Positions 1 through 11,015 of a stretch of DNA of 64,000 bases are shown in pieces (positions within the stretch are counted from its first letter, which is position 1; every line of letters begins with the position of its first letter). A program made the position numbers and the translations under genes. The notes under the pieces were generated by a model. That model searched no databases and was not told the origin of the DNA. It saw nothing but the letters and a program-made list of their open reading frames with translations. The DNA is taken from contig CM054154.1 in the NCBI GenBank assembly GCA_028751875.1, positions 56,113,679-56,177,678 on the forward strand, in the 5' to 3' direction. This stretch comes from Rapana venosa. Taxonomy: Eukaryota; Mollusca; Gastropoda; Neogastropoda; Muricidae.

Positions 1-299
1 TTAAAAATAAACCATCACAAAATATATATATATATATGTATATATCATGTCCAGGTGCAAAGTTAAAGAAATAAACAATGTTATACTCTTCCCAAAAAAA
101 AGTGACAAATATGCAGTAGCAGGTTTGTCCTTAGCGCTTGATAGTAATGGTCAGGCACTTGAGGTGTATGAAAGTCACAAGTTTTGTGAATGATGATATA
201 ATTTCTGTAATTAATTTAGCTTGCTGTGAAATTTTATAGCTGTTGGCACAACAGAATTTAAAGGTGATTTGTGAGCCTAGTTGTGTGCATGAAAAAAAA
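1..299. other. AT-rich 3' flank of the I/Nimb-like LINE
   Basis: There is no gene here. A short (AT)n run lies near 20-45. The sequence just left of 300 is probably the 3' untranslated end of the minus-strand LINE that starts upstream on the right. No clear poly(A) tail or target-site duplication was found, so the 3' limit of that element is not fixed. Confidence 0.4.
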
Positions 300-1382
300 A
301 ATTCATGACCAAAATTTTTTTTTAAACAATAATAACTTTTTTTTTTTTAAACCTATTTCCAACATAATCACATTATCGGCCAACAATTGTTCAAATGACA
401 TATTTGATATCCTATTAACAACTGTACCAGAAAAATATGGTCGAAGTACTTCACAATGAAGAATGACATGCTTAGGTGATAAGTCAGAACCACAAGGACA
501 AGTTATCTGTTTACAAAATTTTGTCTTAAATGCATCCAATCTGAACCTGTAGATCATACTTCCCACCAGTCTGTTATGAAAATGACACACTCTGACACTT
601 AATGAATGTCCACGTAAAGAATGCTTTCGTTGGCTGTTGACACGGTTCCAAGAAGCTTTTTTCAGCAGAAGTATGCCCTCCTGAAGACTGAGTGGAAGGT
701 TCAGAGGTGCTGTAACTTCAGAGTCCATGTCCATGGCAGCAGCTTTGGCTAACTGGTCAGCTTTCTCGTTGCCGTGGATTCCACAATATGACGGAATCCA
801 GCAAAAGGCAAGGGTAGTGCCTCGTAAGGAAAAGAAAATGTATAAGGTGACAAATTTCAATGATTAATTGCCCTCTTACTTTAAGCATTTCACAGTCCGC
901 TCAGTCTGCTTATTAAATGCTTTTAATGCTTGCAAAACAGACTTAGAATCAATGCAAAACAGCACTTTAAATATATTGATATGCACATTTAATTAAAAAA
1001 AATTTAAGGCCATTAATATAGCTATAAGTTCCGCAGTAAAGATTGAAAAATCTTTGCCTAAATGATAAGATTTTTCTATCTTTAATGCAGGAACTACAAA
1101 AGCAGATCCAGCATTCCCACAGTCGACTACCGAACCATCAGTAAAAACTTTAAAATAACCACTATATGTTTCATTAATGTGGGCTCTAGCTATTGCAGCG
1201 ACAGCGGGACTTTCATCTTTTTGATATTAGAATTATCAATATCAAACTCAGCCCTGTTTAATTCCCACTTTGGAATTGTGGAGAAAACTGGGCGAGATGC
1301 TACATTTCTGACATTCATTCCTGAAGATGTGAACAGATCAGAGGTGTAAGAACTGATTGTTGTCCAGTGATTGTATGGATTT
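300..1382 (-). pseudogene. RNase H domain and C-terminus of the I/Nimb-like LINE
   Basis: Read on the minus strand, a TDGS motif (first RNase H aspartate) is encoded at 1131-1142. It is followed by an AEL motif near 1030, a DSKSVLQAL-type motif near 950 and a WIPSYCGIHGNEKADQLAKA motif at about 740-800, the four signature blocks of LINE RNase H. About 100 residues later comes a CPCG-x7-H-x4-C knuckle near 480-520. The reading frame shifts at about 1190 and again near 860, so no intact protein is possible. The upstream part of the same protein is at 2771-3004, beyond the L2-like insertion. Confidence 0.8.
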
Positions 1383-1570
1383 AATAATAATAATACATGG
1401 AATTTATACAGCGCTATATCTTGCAAATAAACAAATCAAAGCGCTCTCATTCATCCTAGTCTCTCACATGCAGCCAGTTACAATTAATAGATTTTTACAA
1501 ATTCAAATGTAAACACACACGCGCGCACAATTAACAGTTTTTTACAAATACAAATGTAAACACACACGCG

Positions 1571-1613
<43 letters not shown>

Positions 1614-2770
1614 TGTACACTCGGGCAGGCAGATGGGGGAGGGGGGAGTGGAGTTGGTTATTCAGGGCAGGGACAGAAATGCGATGAAACAAGAGGGGAG
1701 AATCTTAGGTTTGAAATAACCGTGTCTTGAGGCTGGATTTAAAAGCATCATAAGTAGGTTTTTGACGAAGGGAGAGAGGGAGGTCGTTCCAGATCACTGG
1801 ACCAGAAACAGAGAAAGAGCGACGGCCAACAGTGGATTGGTTGAATCTAGGTATTCGTAGGCACAAGGTATCTGCAGCAGAGCGGAGGGAACGAGAAGGA
1901 GTGTACAAGTGAAGACATTCACAGAGGTAGGAAGGTGCTGTTTTGTGGAGACTTTTGTAACAGAGGGTACAGATCTTATAGTTTACCCTCTGTGGCACAG
2001 GCAGCCAGTGGAGAGATCGCAAGAGAGGAGTAATGTGCTCAGATTTTTTCTTTCTGAGGACTAGTCGAGCTGCAGAGTTTTGTGTACGTTGAAGAGGGTG
2101 GATAGATGATGCTGGCAGACCAGCCAGAAGAGAATTGCAATAGTCCAGACGTGAGAGAATGAGAGATGTGACTAGTTTGGATGTTGCATCAGTGGACAGA
2201 TACTTTCGAACTGCACTAATACGCCGTAATTGATAGTAGCACGACTGGCAGGTTGGGTGATGAATTTTTGCATGGAGAGCGTGTTATCGATAACTACCCC
2301 TAGATATTTCACTACAGTGGATAGAGGGACAGACGTATTGCCGAATTCTATTGAAGCTGTTGTTATGGAAGAGAGTTTGTGTTTGGTCCCTATAAGCATG
2401 GCTTCGGTTTTATCTGCATTTAGTTGTAACTTGTTTTCTATCATCCAATTTTGGATATCTTGAAGGCAGCAGGCATATTTGTCAAGAGAGAAGGCAGATT
2501 TTCGGGAGGTTTCACTGCTAAGAATCTGAGAGTCGTCTGCATAAAAATGATGGCTGATTTGATGACGGTTTATTATATGTGAAAGTGGGGCAGTGTAGAG
2601 AGTAAAAGAACAGGGCCGAGAACTGACCCCTGTGGGACTCCACATTCCAGTTTGGCAGGTGCTGATTGAATCTTATTTACTGTAACTGTGTGGAATCGGT
2701 CTGTAAGGTATGAACTGAACCAGGTGAGGGCTGTGTCTTTAATACCAAACGTGTTTTCGAGACGGTAGAG
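1383..2770 (-). mobile_element. 5'-truncated L2/CR1-like LINE
   Basis: This minus-strand element holds the second half of a reverse transcriptase, a microsatellite-rich 3' untranslated region (1500-1610, CA/CG repeats) and a 3' end at 1383-1440 with an imperfect AGCGCTATATAA-type motif and an ATT-triplet tail. That tail is characteristic of the L2 branch of LINEs (established knowledge). The same tail ends SINE copies elsewhere in this window. It lies inside the I/Nimb-like LINE between its RNase H and linker segments. No clear target-site duplication was found. Confidence 0.8.
1705..2769 (-). pseudogene. L2/CR1-like reverse transcriptase, C-terminal part
   Basis: The minus strand encodes a GVPQGSVLGP motif near 2620, then FYADD at about 2532-2546 (RT catalytic aspartates), the downstream KYLGV thumb motif near 2310, and a C-terminal LHWLPV...YKICTLCYKSLH...PSYL block ending in SGPVIWNDLP near 1770. 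This block order is typical of the CR1/L2/Rex group. The open frames break near 2640 and between 2172 and 2022, so the copy is inactive. The endonuclease and the N-terminal RT are missing through 5' truncation. Confidence 0.8.
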
Positions 2771-3004
2771 AAGAAGAATTAGCCCTTTTAGGAAAATCTA
2801 CATCAGATTTTAAATGAAAGCTCTTTAATATTAGAATTCTGAATTGTCAAACTTCTTAAAACATACTTTGCTGAGGCAAGCTTAATTTGTTCTTCAAAAG
2901 GTATGATATTTATTTCAGCATACATTTTTAAAGTTGATGCGTGTACAGGAACACCAATCGCCAACTTGAATGACTTACTGTCTACACTCTGCATTTTTCT
3001 TAGC
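2771..3004 (-). pseudogene. I/Nimb-like LINE, RT-RNase H linker segment
   Basis: The minus strand encodes LLRKMQSVDSKSFKLAIGVP and then VHASTLKMYAEINIIPF, the conserved block after RT in RNase H-bearing LINEs where the 'SLVRSRLDYG...' region leads to an RNase H. The upstream partner, encoding ALVRSRLNYAQEIF, lies at about 3409-3450 beyond the RTE-like insertion, and the downstream partner is at 1382. It is a fragment between two younger insertions. Confidence 0.7.
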
Positions 3005-3013
3005 AAATATTTC

Positions 3014-3399
3014 ATCATCATCATCATCAGACCGTGACCTTGGTGGTCGTGGGGGGAGACACGAAAGACGATGCCGTGGTAAGCCTCCTCCATTCATCTC
3101 GGTCCTTGGCTCTGCGCAGAGTGCCGAGTCATTCATCCTGGTCCATTCTCTGATGTTGTCCATCCATGACTTGTTCTGTCTTCCCTCTTTCTGCCACCTT
3201 CGAGTGTTCCCTGCAGTACTGTTTTTGGCAGAGTGTTGTGGCGGGTGACATGGCCGAACCATGTCAGCTTTTTCTTCTTGACGATGGTGAGAAGGGGTTC
3301 CTGTGGACCTGCCAGCCGTGTTATTTGACTCTAGACAAATTCATTGGTCTTTCGTTCTCTCCAGGATATGCCCAGTAGTTTTCTATTTAGGAGCAGAGA
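3014..3399 (-). mobile_element. 3'-end fragment of an RTE-like LINE
   Basis: The minus strand encodes the C-terminal end of a LINE protein: GPQEPLL and a WFGHVTRH-like block in broken frames, then GRQNKSWMDNIREWT. This is the same block that ends the RTE-like element at 6237-9560. The 3' tail is a GAT-triplet run (CATCATCAT on the plus strand, 3014-3028). The flanks resemble each other, AAATATTTC at 3005-3013 and AAAAATTTC at 3400-3408, an imperfect 9-bp target-site duplication. It sits inside the I/Nimb-like LINE. Confidence 0.7.
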
Positions 3400-3408
3400 A
3401 AAAATTTC

Positions 3409-4466
3409 CTGTGCATAATTTAATCTAGATCGAACAAGTGCTGTTGCTAAATGGATGAGAGATGACATATCTTGGCCCCAGTATTGCTTGCTCACATTTT
3501 TAGCAAATTGAGACTTTTCTAGCTTTGGTCAGGACATATTCAATGTGATTATTTCATGTAAGTTTTGTGGTGAGAAATACCCCTAGAATATTTTTTTTTC
3601 TTTATATGCTAACACAGAATCTCCTATTTAAAGGAGGGCAGTGCCTGTGGATTGTAGCCAGTGTAAAAAAGCATCATATGGAATTTGTCAGGAGATACAT
3701 TAATCCATTTTCTTTTCATAAATGTAATATATCTTATTTAGCTCATTTTGATAAACCTTTCTAATATAGTTAAGAGATCTTATTGGAGTATGCCTTTCAT
3801 GGTTACTTTCACCCATATGCATAGATCATCTGCATATTGAACCAATTCAATATTGTTGGACACTATATTGGAAGATCATATGTTAAGATACTAAAGAGTC
3901 TAGGTGCCACTACTGATCCTTGGGGGATCCCCATATCTATAAATCTTGGATTGGAATATGCATTTTCCAATTTTTGTTTGAATAGATCTATTACTCAAAA
4001 ACGTTTAAAAAGAATTGTACATGCATCCAGACAGACCAATCTGTTTAAGCTTGTGAAGCAATCGTACATGCCATACCTGATCATAGGATTTCCTGATATC
4101 AAAGAAAGTGGCAAGTATATTTTTTCTTCTGGCAAATTGATGTTTCACGTGAGTGGTAAGTTTAATAAGGTGATCTACTGTTGATCTACTTTTTCCAAAA
4201 CCTGCTTGGGCTACTGGAATGATATTCCTTTTTTCACAGTAATGAATAAGCCTGTTTAATATTTTTTCCATCAACTTTCCCACATGGGGGGTGAGTGAAA
4301 TAGGCCTATAACTGTTTATATCATATTTATGTTTACCTTGTTTGCAGAAAGGTACACTTACAGACTGCTTCCATAAGGATGGCATTGTTCCCTCTGACTA
4401 ACATTTTTGGAAATATTTATGAAGAAATATAATAAAATTATCAGGCAGGTGTTTTATCATTTCATT
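3409..4466 (-). pseudogene. I/Nimb-like LINE reverse transcriptase, catalytic part
   Basis: On the minus strand an open stretch from 4385 encodes YRPISLTPHVGKLMEKILNR and then a QAGFGKSRSTVDHLI block. A frameshifted continuation carries a GIPQGSVVAP motif near 3920 and YADD at 3825-3836, followed by WV. These are RT blocks in correct order. The frame is lost at about 4005 and several stops follow, so it is dead. The N-terminal RT region continues across the 4475-5530 insertion into 5542-6236. Confidence 0.8.
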
Positions 4467-4474
4467 AGAAATAG

Positions 4475-5530
4475 CATCTGAGGCTGATGGGAGTCCAAAG
4501 CGCCTGCAGGAGGTAGAGAACCGGTCCATAATGAACTGTATGTCCTCATGGGTGTGTGCGGCAAGCGCGCAACCATCAGCCTCAGCAAGACCGAGTCCAT
4601 GTACCAACCAGCTATTTCACAGAACGCCAGTGTCTTCCCCCCACCTGCAGTTAAGATCGATGACACAGAGATCAGGTCAGTCGACAAGTTTTGCTACCTG
4701 GGCAGATCCTCCCGTAGCAATGGAACCCTTGATGCAAAAGTTACAGTGCGCATCGCCAAGGCCAGTTCTGCCTTCGGCAGACTCAACAACAGGCTGTGGA
4801 ACAACAAAGGCATCAGGCTCAGCACCAAAATCAAAACTTACAGAGCTGTCGTGCTGACCACCTTGTTGTACTGCTGTGAAACATGGACGACGTACTGCCA
4901 TCACATTCAACAGCTTGAGCAGTTTCACCAGAGATGCCTACGAAAGATCCTCGGAATAAAGTGGCAAGACAGGGTCTCCAACCTCCAGGTCCTAGAGAAG
5001 AGCATCCTGCCCAGCATCGAAAGCCTACTGATCAAGTACCAGCTACGCTGGACAGGACACGTTGTCCGAATGAAAGACAGCAGGATCCCAAGGATGCTAT
5101 TGTATTGCGCTTTGATTTGTCTTTGCAAGATATAGCGCTATATAAGTTCCATTTATTATTATTATGGCCAGCTGAAGGAAGGCCTCCGAAAACTTGGAAG
5201 ACCCTACAAGCGCTTCAAGGACACCTTGAAGACAAACCTTAAAGCCTGTGACATAGACATCGCTACCTCGGAAACTGATGCCCTTGATCGTTCTCGCTGG
5301 AGGATTCTGTGCTCCAGTGGCATAAAGACGTTTGAAAACAAGAGAACGCTGGCCATTAAGGAGAAGCGTGAGTGAAGGAAGCAGGGCTCAACTTCTGGAG
5401 ACGTTTTCCCTTGCAACACCTGTGGGAAGTGCTGTGCATCCAGAATCGGCCTTTCTCCCATATGAGGATACTTCTGACAGATAAGCCTGCCTGCCTACTC
5501 ATCCATCGATCCGACGGAGACTCCATCATC
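4475..5530 (+). mobile_element. Zinc-finger LINE copy 1, 5'-inverted (twin-primed)
   Basis: The forward part (about 4572-5530) encodes the C-terminal RT region of a LINE (ISLSKTESMYQPAISQN, GRLNNRLWNNKGIRLSTKIK, HQRCLRKILGIKWQDRVSNL) and ends with an ATC-triplet tail at 5521-5530. The first part (4479-4571) is the immediately upstream portion of the same protein in reverse orientation (minus strand: CALAAHTHEDIQFIMDR). That is the structure left by twin priming. The target site is duplicated: AGAAATAG at 4467-4474 and 5531-5538, extendable to 11-12 bp with one indel. A 60-bp tail-only insertion lies within it at 5106-5165. A second copy lies at 49097-50712. Confidence 0.85.
5106..5165 (+). 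repeat. Solo L2-like 3' tail insertion (60 bp)
   Basis: This 60-bp block is absent from the otherwise matching copy of the host LINE at about 49470-49480, where the flanks join directly (CTATTGTAT followed by GGCCAGC). The block is only the L2-type tail: GCGCTTTGATTTG, then ATAGCGCTATATAAG, then an ATT-triplet run. It carries no SINE head or LINE coding sequence. It is either an extremely 5'-truncated L2-like copy or a truncated SINE. Confidence 0.85.
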
Positions 5531-5541
5531 AGAAATAGATC

Positions 5542-6236
5542 AAGACGTACTGAAGATTTCTTGGAGCTAAGAGTAGAAATTACATCCTTTACTTCTTGAA
5601 AAGTAATGGAAGCATTTGTGTAATGCTCTTTATCTTCTGGAGGATCTTTGTATTTCTCTAGGCAAGCTTCTTTTTCTCTATAAATTCTGTCTTCTTCAGA
5701 TAACCCTTCTGAACAACTCGTCTCAGAAAATATTTCTACAAAAGCTTCAGCCTTTTCAAGTGGAGTTGGGAATTCGTTGTCTAACATGATAGGATACTTA
5801 GGTAGATTTACACCCTGTTTCGTCTCTTTCAGTTTTTTCCAAACTTTTTGCTGATCTTTTGAGCTCAATATGCCATCTTTACAGAAAGTGGACCAGTGCT
5901 GAAGCTTAGCTTGTGCTATTACTTTGTTGCAATAGTTTTTTGCCTTTTTCATTTCCATCATTTTCCTAACGTTCTTCCTATCTTTAAGATAAATATTAAA
6001 TGTTTTCCTTTTTGTTTAGCCTTGCTATTTCACATGATTCATTTCACCAAACATTGCCAAAACGTTTATTTGACTTGACTAAACGGCATTTTGAAATGGA
6101 TTTATCTGCTGCATTTAAAACAGTTTCAACAAATATGGCATATGCTTCATCTACGTTACTAACTAAAAATTCTTCAGTTTTACATCTGGAGAGAATACTG
6201 TGAAAGTCGTTCCAATTAGCAGTGTGATAATTAAAT
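5542..6236 (-). pseudogene. I/Nimb-like LINE, region between endonuclease and RT
   Basis: The minus strand encodes NWNDFHSILSRCKTEEF and VNAYAIFVETV-type sequence near 6230-6050, then KAKNYCNKVIAQAKLQHWST, QQKVWKKLKETKQG and TFQEVKDVISTLSSKKSS near 5950-5550. The pattern 'lysine-rich helix, W..F/C, K.W...K...' followed by 'F...EV...I..LK..KS.G.D' is the usual approach to LINE RT block 1. Its two ends match the breakpoints of insertions 4475-5530 and 6237-9560. The first residues after the right breakpoint (YHTANWNDF) continue from KIPKFN encoded at 9560-9590. Confidence 0.75.
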
Positions 6237-9200
6237 GGGGTGTATGGGGTGCTTAAGGAGAGGTGGTACCTTTGTAAACCTGGCAGTAGCATCCCTCGGG
6301 ATGGACTGGAGCACTGGTCCTCACTTGGCACTCAACTCTCACTTCTGGGTCCGGGTCCTTAACCCACCCACACCCCGGTAACCGCTTCTACTGGCGGGCA
6401 AAACGTTGTGAGGGGCTGGTGATTTCTTACTCACCAGTAGGAGTCTTGGAGAGGAGATGGGCGCCACCAAGCTTCCTCAAGCCCACTGCAAGGACATGAT
6501 GAGAAAAACAAAACAGAAAAACATGCCGGATCGGTTCGAGGCCCAGATCAACAACGACCGCGCTACCCACTGCAAGCCTCCAGGGTGGGAGTGACAAGTG
6601 CGCTACTGGAGCAGAACCAACTCTAAAGCTTCCAAATAAAGGAGTAACCATCGGAACATGGAATGTGAGACTCTATATACCAAACAGGAAGAGTACAGGA
6701 ACTCACACATGAACTAAAAAGATATAAATGGGACATCCTAGGGCTTGCGGAAGTCAGATGGACTGGCTTCGGAGAAACAACCACGCAAGACGGCCACAAA
6801 TATGGTACAGTGAGAAGAAAACTACATCAACACGGAGTAGGCTTCATTTTCAGGAAAGAGATTGTGTCAAGCATCATCAGCTGCACACCAGTATCCAGCA
6901 GACTCATCTCAATCAGAGTTTTCTGCAAAACCCCAGAATCTCACCATCATCCAAGTGTATGCACCAACATCTGACTACGATGATGACCAATAGAAAATTC
7001 TATGAACAACTTGAAAACGTCCATCTCCAAAACGCCCAAAAAAGACATTCTTATTGTGAAGGCGACTGGAATGCTAAGGTGGGACCTGATGCCTATGACA
7101 CCTGGGCAGGAACCACAGGACGCTTTGGACTAGGAGAAACAAACGAAAGAGGACAGCGGCTGCTGGAATTCGCACAGAAGCACAAACTATGGCAAACACA
7201 CTCCATCCTCACAAGCCATCTAGAACATCAACTTGGCACTCACCAAATGGTCTGATTCACAATCAAATTGACTACATTCTGTCACCCCAAAGATTCAAAT
7301 CCAGCATAAACAAGGCAAACACAAGAACATTCCCAGGAGCTGACATTGGCAGTGACCACGACCTTGTACTTACCACCATCAAGCTGAAACTGAAAGCAAA
7401 ACAACAGCCAAAAAACCCACGCATAAGATTTGATCTGGAAAAACTCAAAGACCCAACAGTGGTTGAGATCTTCCAAGCCAACATTGGAGGAAAGTTCGCC
7501 GCACTCACAGCCATCGACAATGATGTGGACACACTAGCCAACAACATCAAAGAAGTGCTACTGACAGCAGAAGAAGAAACATTAGGAAGAAGCAGAACAA
7601 ATAAACAACCCTGGGTGACAAATGAGGTTCTTGACCTCTGCGACAAAAGAAGAGAGCTCAAGGAACAAAAGTTCACAAGTCAAGAAGCCAACAACAAATA
7701 CAGGAATAGCCACAGAGAAGTGAGGAAAAAGATGAGAGAAGCCAAAGAAGCGTGGATAGAAGAACAATGTCACAGCATCGAAGTTGGAATGGCCAAGGGA
7801 AACAGCAAAACAGCCTACAACACTCTGAAATCACTAACTAAAACCACACAGCCTAAAGCCTCTGTTATTGAAGACAAAGAAGGAAATCTTTTAACGGAAA
7901 GCAATGCCATCCTCCAACGCTGGACGGAATACTGTGAGGAATTGTATAACTACCTACTACGCCCAGATACCAACATAGTTTCTGACAAACCCCCTGAACA
8001 CCAAGATAAATACCCACCAATACTAAGGTGTGAAGTAGATACAGCTACTAAACAATTGAAGAAGGGAAAGTCCCCTGGAATCGATAACATCCCAGCTGAA
8101 CTCATAAAAAATGGAGGGAATGAAACAGCAAGGCGATTCACAGAACTTTGTCAGAAGATTCACGACACCAAAGAATGGCCAGAAGAATGGACACAGTCTC
8201 TTGTAATACCCCTACCAAAGAAAGGAAACCTCAAGCAATGCCAGAACTACAGAACCATCAGTCTCATAAGCCATCCTAGCAAGATCATGCTGCGGGTAGT
8301 CCTCAACAGACTGGAAAAAAAGCGGAAAAACTCCTGGCAGAAGAACAAGCCGGCTTTAGACCAAAACGCAGCACAATGGAACAAATTTTCATTCTGAGAA
8401 TTCTGATAGAGAAACATCTCCAACACCAAAAAGACTTGTATCACAATTTCATAGACTTCAAAAAGCCTTTGACAGGGTATGGCATGACGGCCTCTGGCAA
8501 GTACTCAAGCACTTCAATATTGACAACTGCCTCATTGAAGTCATCAAGGCACTGTACGAGAACGCAAGAAGTGCAGTTTTCATGAACAATCACATGGGCG
8601 AGTTCTTCAAGACTACGGTTGGGGTCCGTCAGGGCTACCTTCTCTCACCTGTACTTTTCAACCTCTTCCTCGAAAACATCATGACAGAGACACTGCAAAA
8701 CCACCACACCTCCATCTCCATTGGTGGAAGATCCCTTTGCAACCTCAGATTTGCAGATGACATTGACCTCATGGGCGGCAGCAAAAAAGAACTGCAAAAC
8801 CTCACAGATAGTCTATCAGATCGAGCGAGCGCATACGGCATGGAGGTCAGTACAGAGAAATCAAAGATCATAGTCAACAGCGCTAGTAATGACAGCACGG
8901 AAATAAAGATGAATGGAGAAATACTGGAAGAGGTGAGCCAATTCAAATACTTAGGCTCCATCCTAACAAAAGATGGCACATCAAACAATGAAGTGAAAGC
9001 TTGCATTGCAACAGCAACATCTGCTCTAGCCAGACTCGAGAGGATCATCAGAAGCAACAACATCAGCTTCTGCACCAAATATCACCTTTACAAATCCCTC
9101 GTGATATCTATCCTCCTATATGGCTGTGAATCATGGTCTCTGTCAGCAGAGCTAGAGAGGAGAATCCAAGCATTCGAGAGCAAGTGCCACAGAAGGCTCC

Positions 9201-9560
9201 TCAAAATATCATACAAAGAACACAAGACCAACAACTATGTGAAAGAAGAAATCAAAAAGCGTGTGGGCCCCCAAGAACCTCTGCTCTCCACCATAAAGAG
9301 GAGAAAACTGATGTGGTTTGGCCACACCACAAGACACAACACCTTAGCAAAAACCATCCTGCAGGGAACAGTTGAAGGCAAGAGAAGAAGAGGCCGTCAA
9401 AAGAAATCATGGGTTGACAACATCAAAGAATGGACCGCCCAACCCCTGCAACACCTTCTACTAGCCACACAAGATCGTGAAGCATGGAAAAAGATCTCTG
9501 TCGCGTCTTCTCTCATGTCCCCCCTACGTCCTTTGAGACATGGGACTGAGTGAGTGAGTG
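6237..9560 (+). mobile_element. Near-complete RTE-like LINE
   Basis: This element has a GC-rich 5' leader (6237-6640), an endonuclease, a reverse transcriptase and a short GAGT-repeat 3' tail (about 9547-9560). The 8-bp target-site duplication AATTAAAT lies at 6229-6236 and 9561-9568, and joining these sites restores the reading of the interrupted I/Nimb-like LINE apart from one base. The clade is inferred from the short APE-RT-only layout and the C-terminal WFGH...GRQKKSWVDNIKEWT block, and could be another APE-type LINE. Confidence 0.85.
6640..9553 (+). pseudogene. RTE-like endonuclease-reverse transcriptase ORF, frameshifted
   Basis: The frame starts near 6645 with TIGTWNVR (endonuclease block 1), but indels at about 6690-7190 scatter it over frames. 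GDWNAKVGPD lies near 7065 and SDHDLVLT near 7350, completing the endonuclease. The long open part 7189-8397 carries the RT approach (KSPGIDNIPAELIKNGG) and LPKKGNLKQCQNYRTISLIS. After another frameshift region at 8300-8580 the frame 8582-9553 carries GVRQGYLLSP, FADD at 8750-8761, KYLGSILT, YGCESW and the C-terminal KKSWVDNIKEWT block, then a normal stop. The catalytic residues are intact; at least three indels disable the copy. Confidence 0.85.
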
Positions 9561-9577
9561 AATTAAATTTAGGAATT

Positions 9578-10323
9578 TTATCCTTTGACAAAATAATTGC
9601 AAGTGATCAGCCTGTCATTTATAGTAATAACAATAGGTAAGTGATCACTCCCTAAAGGTTCTTTAATAGTTTTCCATTCACAACTAGGAGCAATTATAGG
9701 AGAAAGTAAAGACATATCAATAGCAGATGCTCTGTGGTTGGCAGAATCAGGGATTCGTGTTATACTACCATCCTTTAATAAGCACAAGGATGAATCTTCG
9801 ATGTTTTCAACAAAGCGGTTATTTATATTTACTGTACAATCCCTGTCCCAGAATGGTGAGTGGGCATTAAAATCACCAACTACTAGCCAATTTTCATTTG
9901 GTCTTGTAATGAACGTATCCATTCCATGTTTTCATCATCAGGACCTTTTGTCAGGTAGACAGAAATCACATTAAGTGCAAGTGATTTATCAAATTTAATT
10001 TTTGCTGCGCACCCATTGATATTCTTTGTTGTTTGGCAAGGTGGATAATCTAAGTTTTCGAGTATGTAAATAGCTGTGTTTATTTTTCCTTTTTCATTTT
10101 CAGACTGAAAGACAGTTGGAAAGTAATAACCTGATAGTCTGGGAAGTTTATTTCTGTTTACATTCAATGTCTGTAAAAGCAACAGATGGTATTTATTTTG
10201 TGAAAGATGTTGAATAAGAAAATGTAGATTTCTCAAAATAGATCTACAATTCCATTGCAATATCGCAATGCTTGAATGATTCTTCATCAAAGAAAAACAA
10301 AACAAAAAGCAAGAAAACAACAA
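9578..10323 (-). pseudogene. I/Nimb-like LINE endonuclease domain
   Basis: The minus strand encodes AILQWNCRSILRNLHFLIQH (endonuclease block 1 with QWNCRS), LLLQTLNV, then after a frameshift near 9900 VVGDFNAHSPFWDRD (catalytic GDFNAH) and IDMSLLSP...GSDHLPIVI (catalytic SDH). This is an apurinic-type (EEP fold) endonuclease of a LINE. The frame is shifted once between the two halves and stops at about 9578, one base out of frame with its continuation across the 6237-9560 insertion. The ATG at 10323 may not be the original start, because the sequence upstream is A-rich and featureless. Confidence 0.8.
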
Positions 10324-11015
10324 ACCAACAACAAATAGTAAAAAGCAATTAGACCTGTTGGCTTTTAATTCCTGAAAAGGACTATCGAAAAAAGAAGAAG
10401 AAAAGAAATAATGTAATTATGGACCCCCAAAAACAAATCTTAATTGGAAAAAAGAAACAAAACCCCACTTAAAACACTCAAACAACTAGATTAACAGGAA
10501 TAAACAATGAAGGAAACAACTCCCAAACTACAGTTGATCCGATTTACCAAAATACAATGAACAAGTGACCGTAGAACTATCAGTAAGATAGGCCAATTAA
10601 AGCATACACTAGTTTAAGTTACGGCAAAGTACTGTGTATGATATGTAGTAATTCTAGTTCACCTCCCTACTTTTTTCTGTTCTTTTTTACAACTTTTTAA
10701 TAGTTAATACAACCAATCATTCAATAGATTAAATCTACTTCCCCATGGTTCCATGTAGCCTGAATCGTAGTGTGGATGTTGTGGCACATAGGGGTAGGGT
10801 CCAGGTAGGCGTGGGAGGACATGTCTGGGCTTCTTTGGTGTCTCCCAGAACAGTCCCTTACATGCCTGCCGAGGTTCCCTGCCAACATGCTGGCCCCTCT
10901 GGATGTAGGATGTATGCCGTCTCCGAGTGTCTGTAGTCCAAACTAGCATGACTGACAAAAGACACATTGTCAACACCAAACAGATCAGACATGACAAGAG
11001 CATCATCATCATCAA

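Larger units (their letters stand above)
300..10323 (-). mobile_element. I/Nimb-like non-LTR retrotransposon, interrupted by four later LINE insertions
   Basis: Five separated minus-strand segments read in order as one LINE: endonuclease (9578-10323), linker and start of the reverse transcriptase (5542-6236), catalytic RT (3409-4466), RT-to-RNase H linker (2771-3004) and RNase H plus C-terminus (300-1382). Each gap is exactly filled by another retroelement, and the host protein reads on across each junction apart from frameshifts. The domain order with a C-terminal RNase H and a Cys/His knuckle is that of the I/Nimb group; this clade call is from remembered family architecture. Many stops and frameshifts show the copy is dead. 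The 5' end is probably near 10323, where an A-rich stretch begins, and the 3' end is near or left of 300. Confidence 0.8.
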
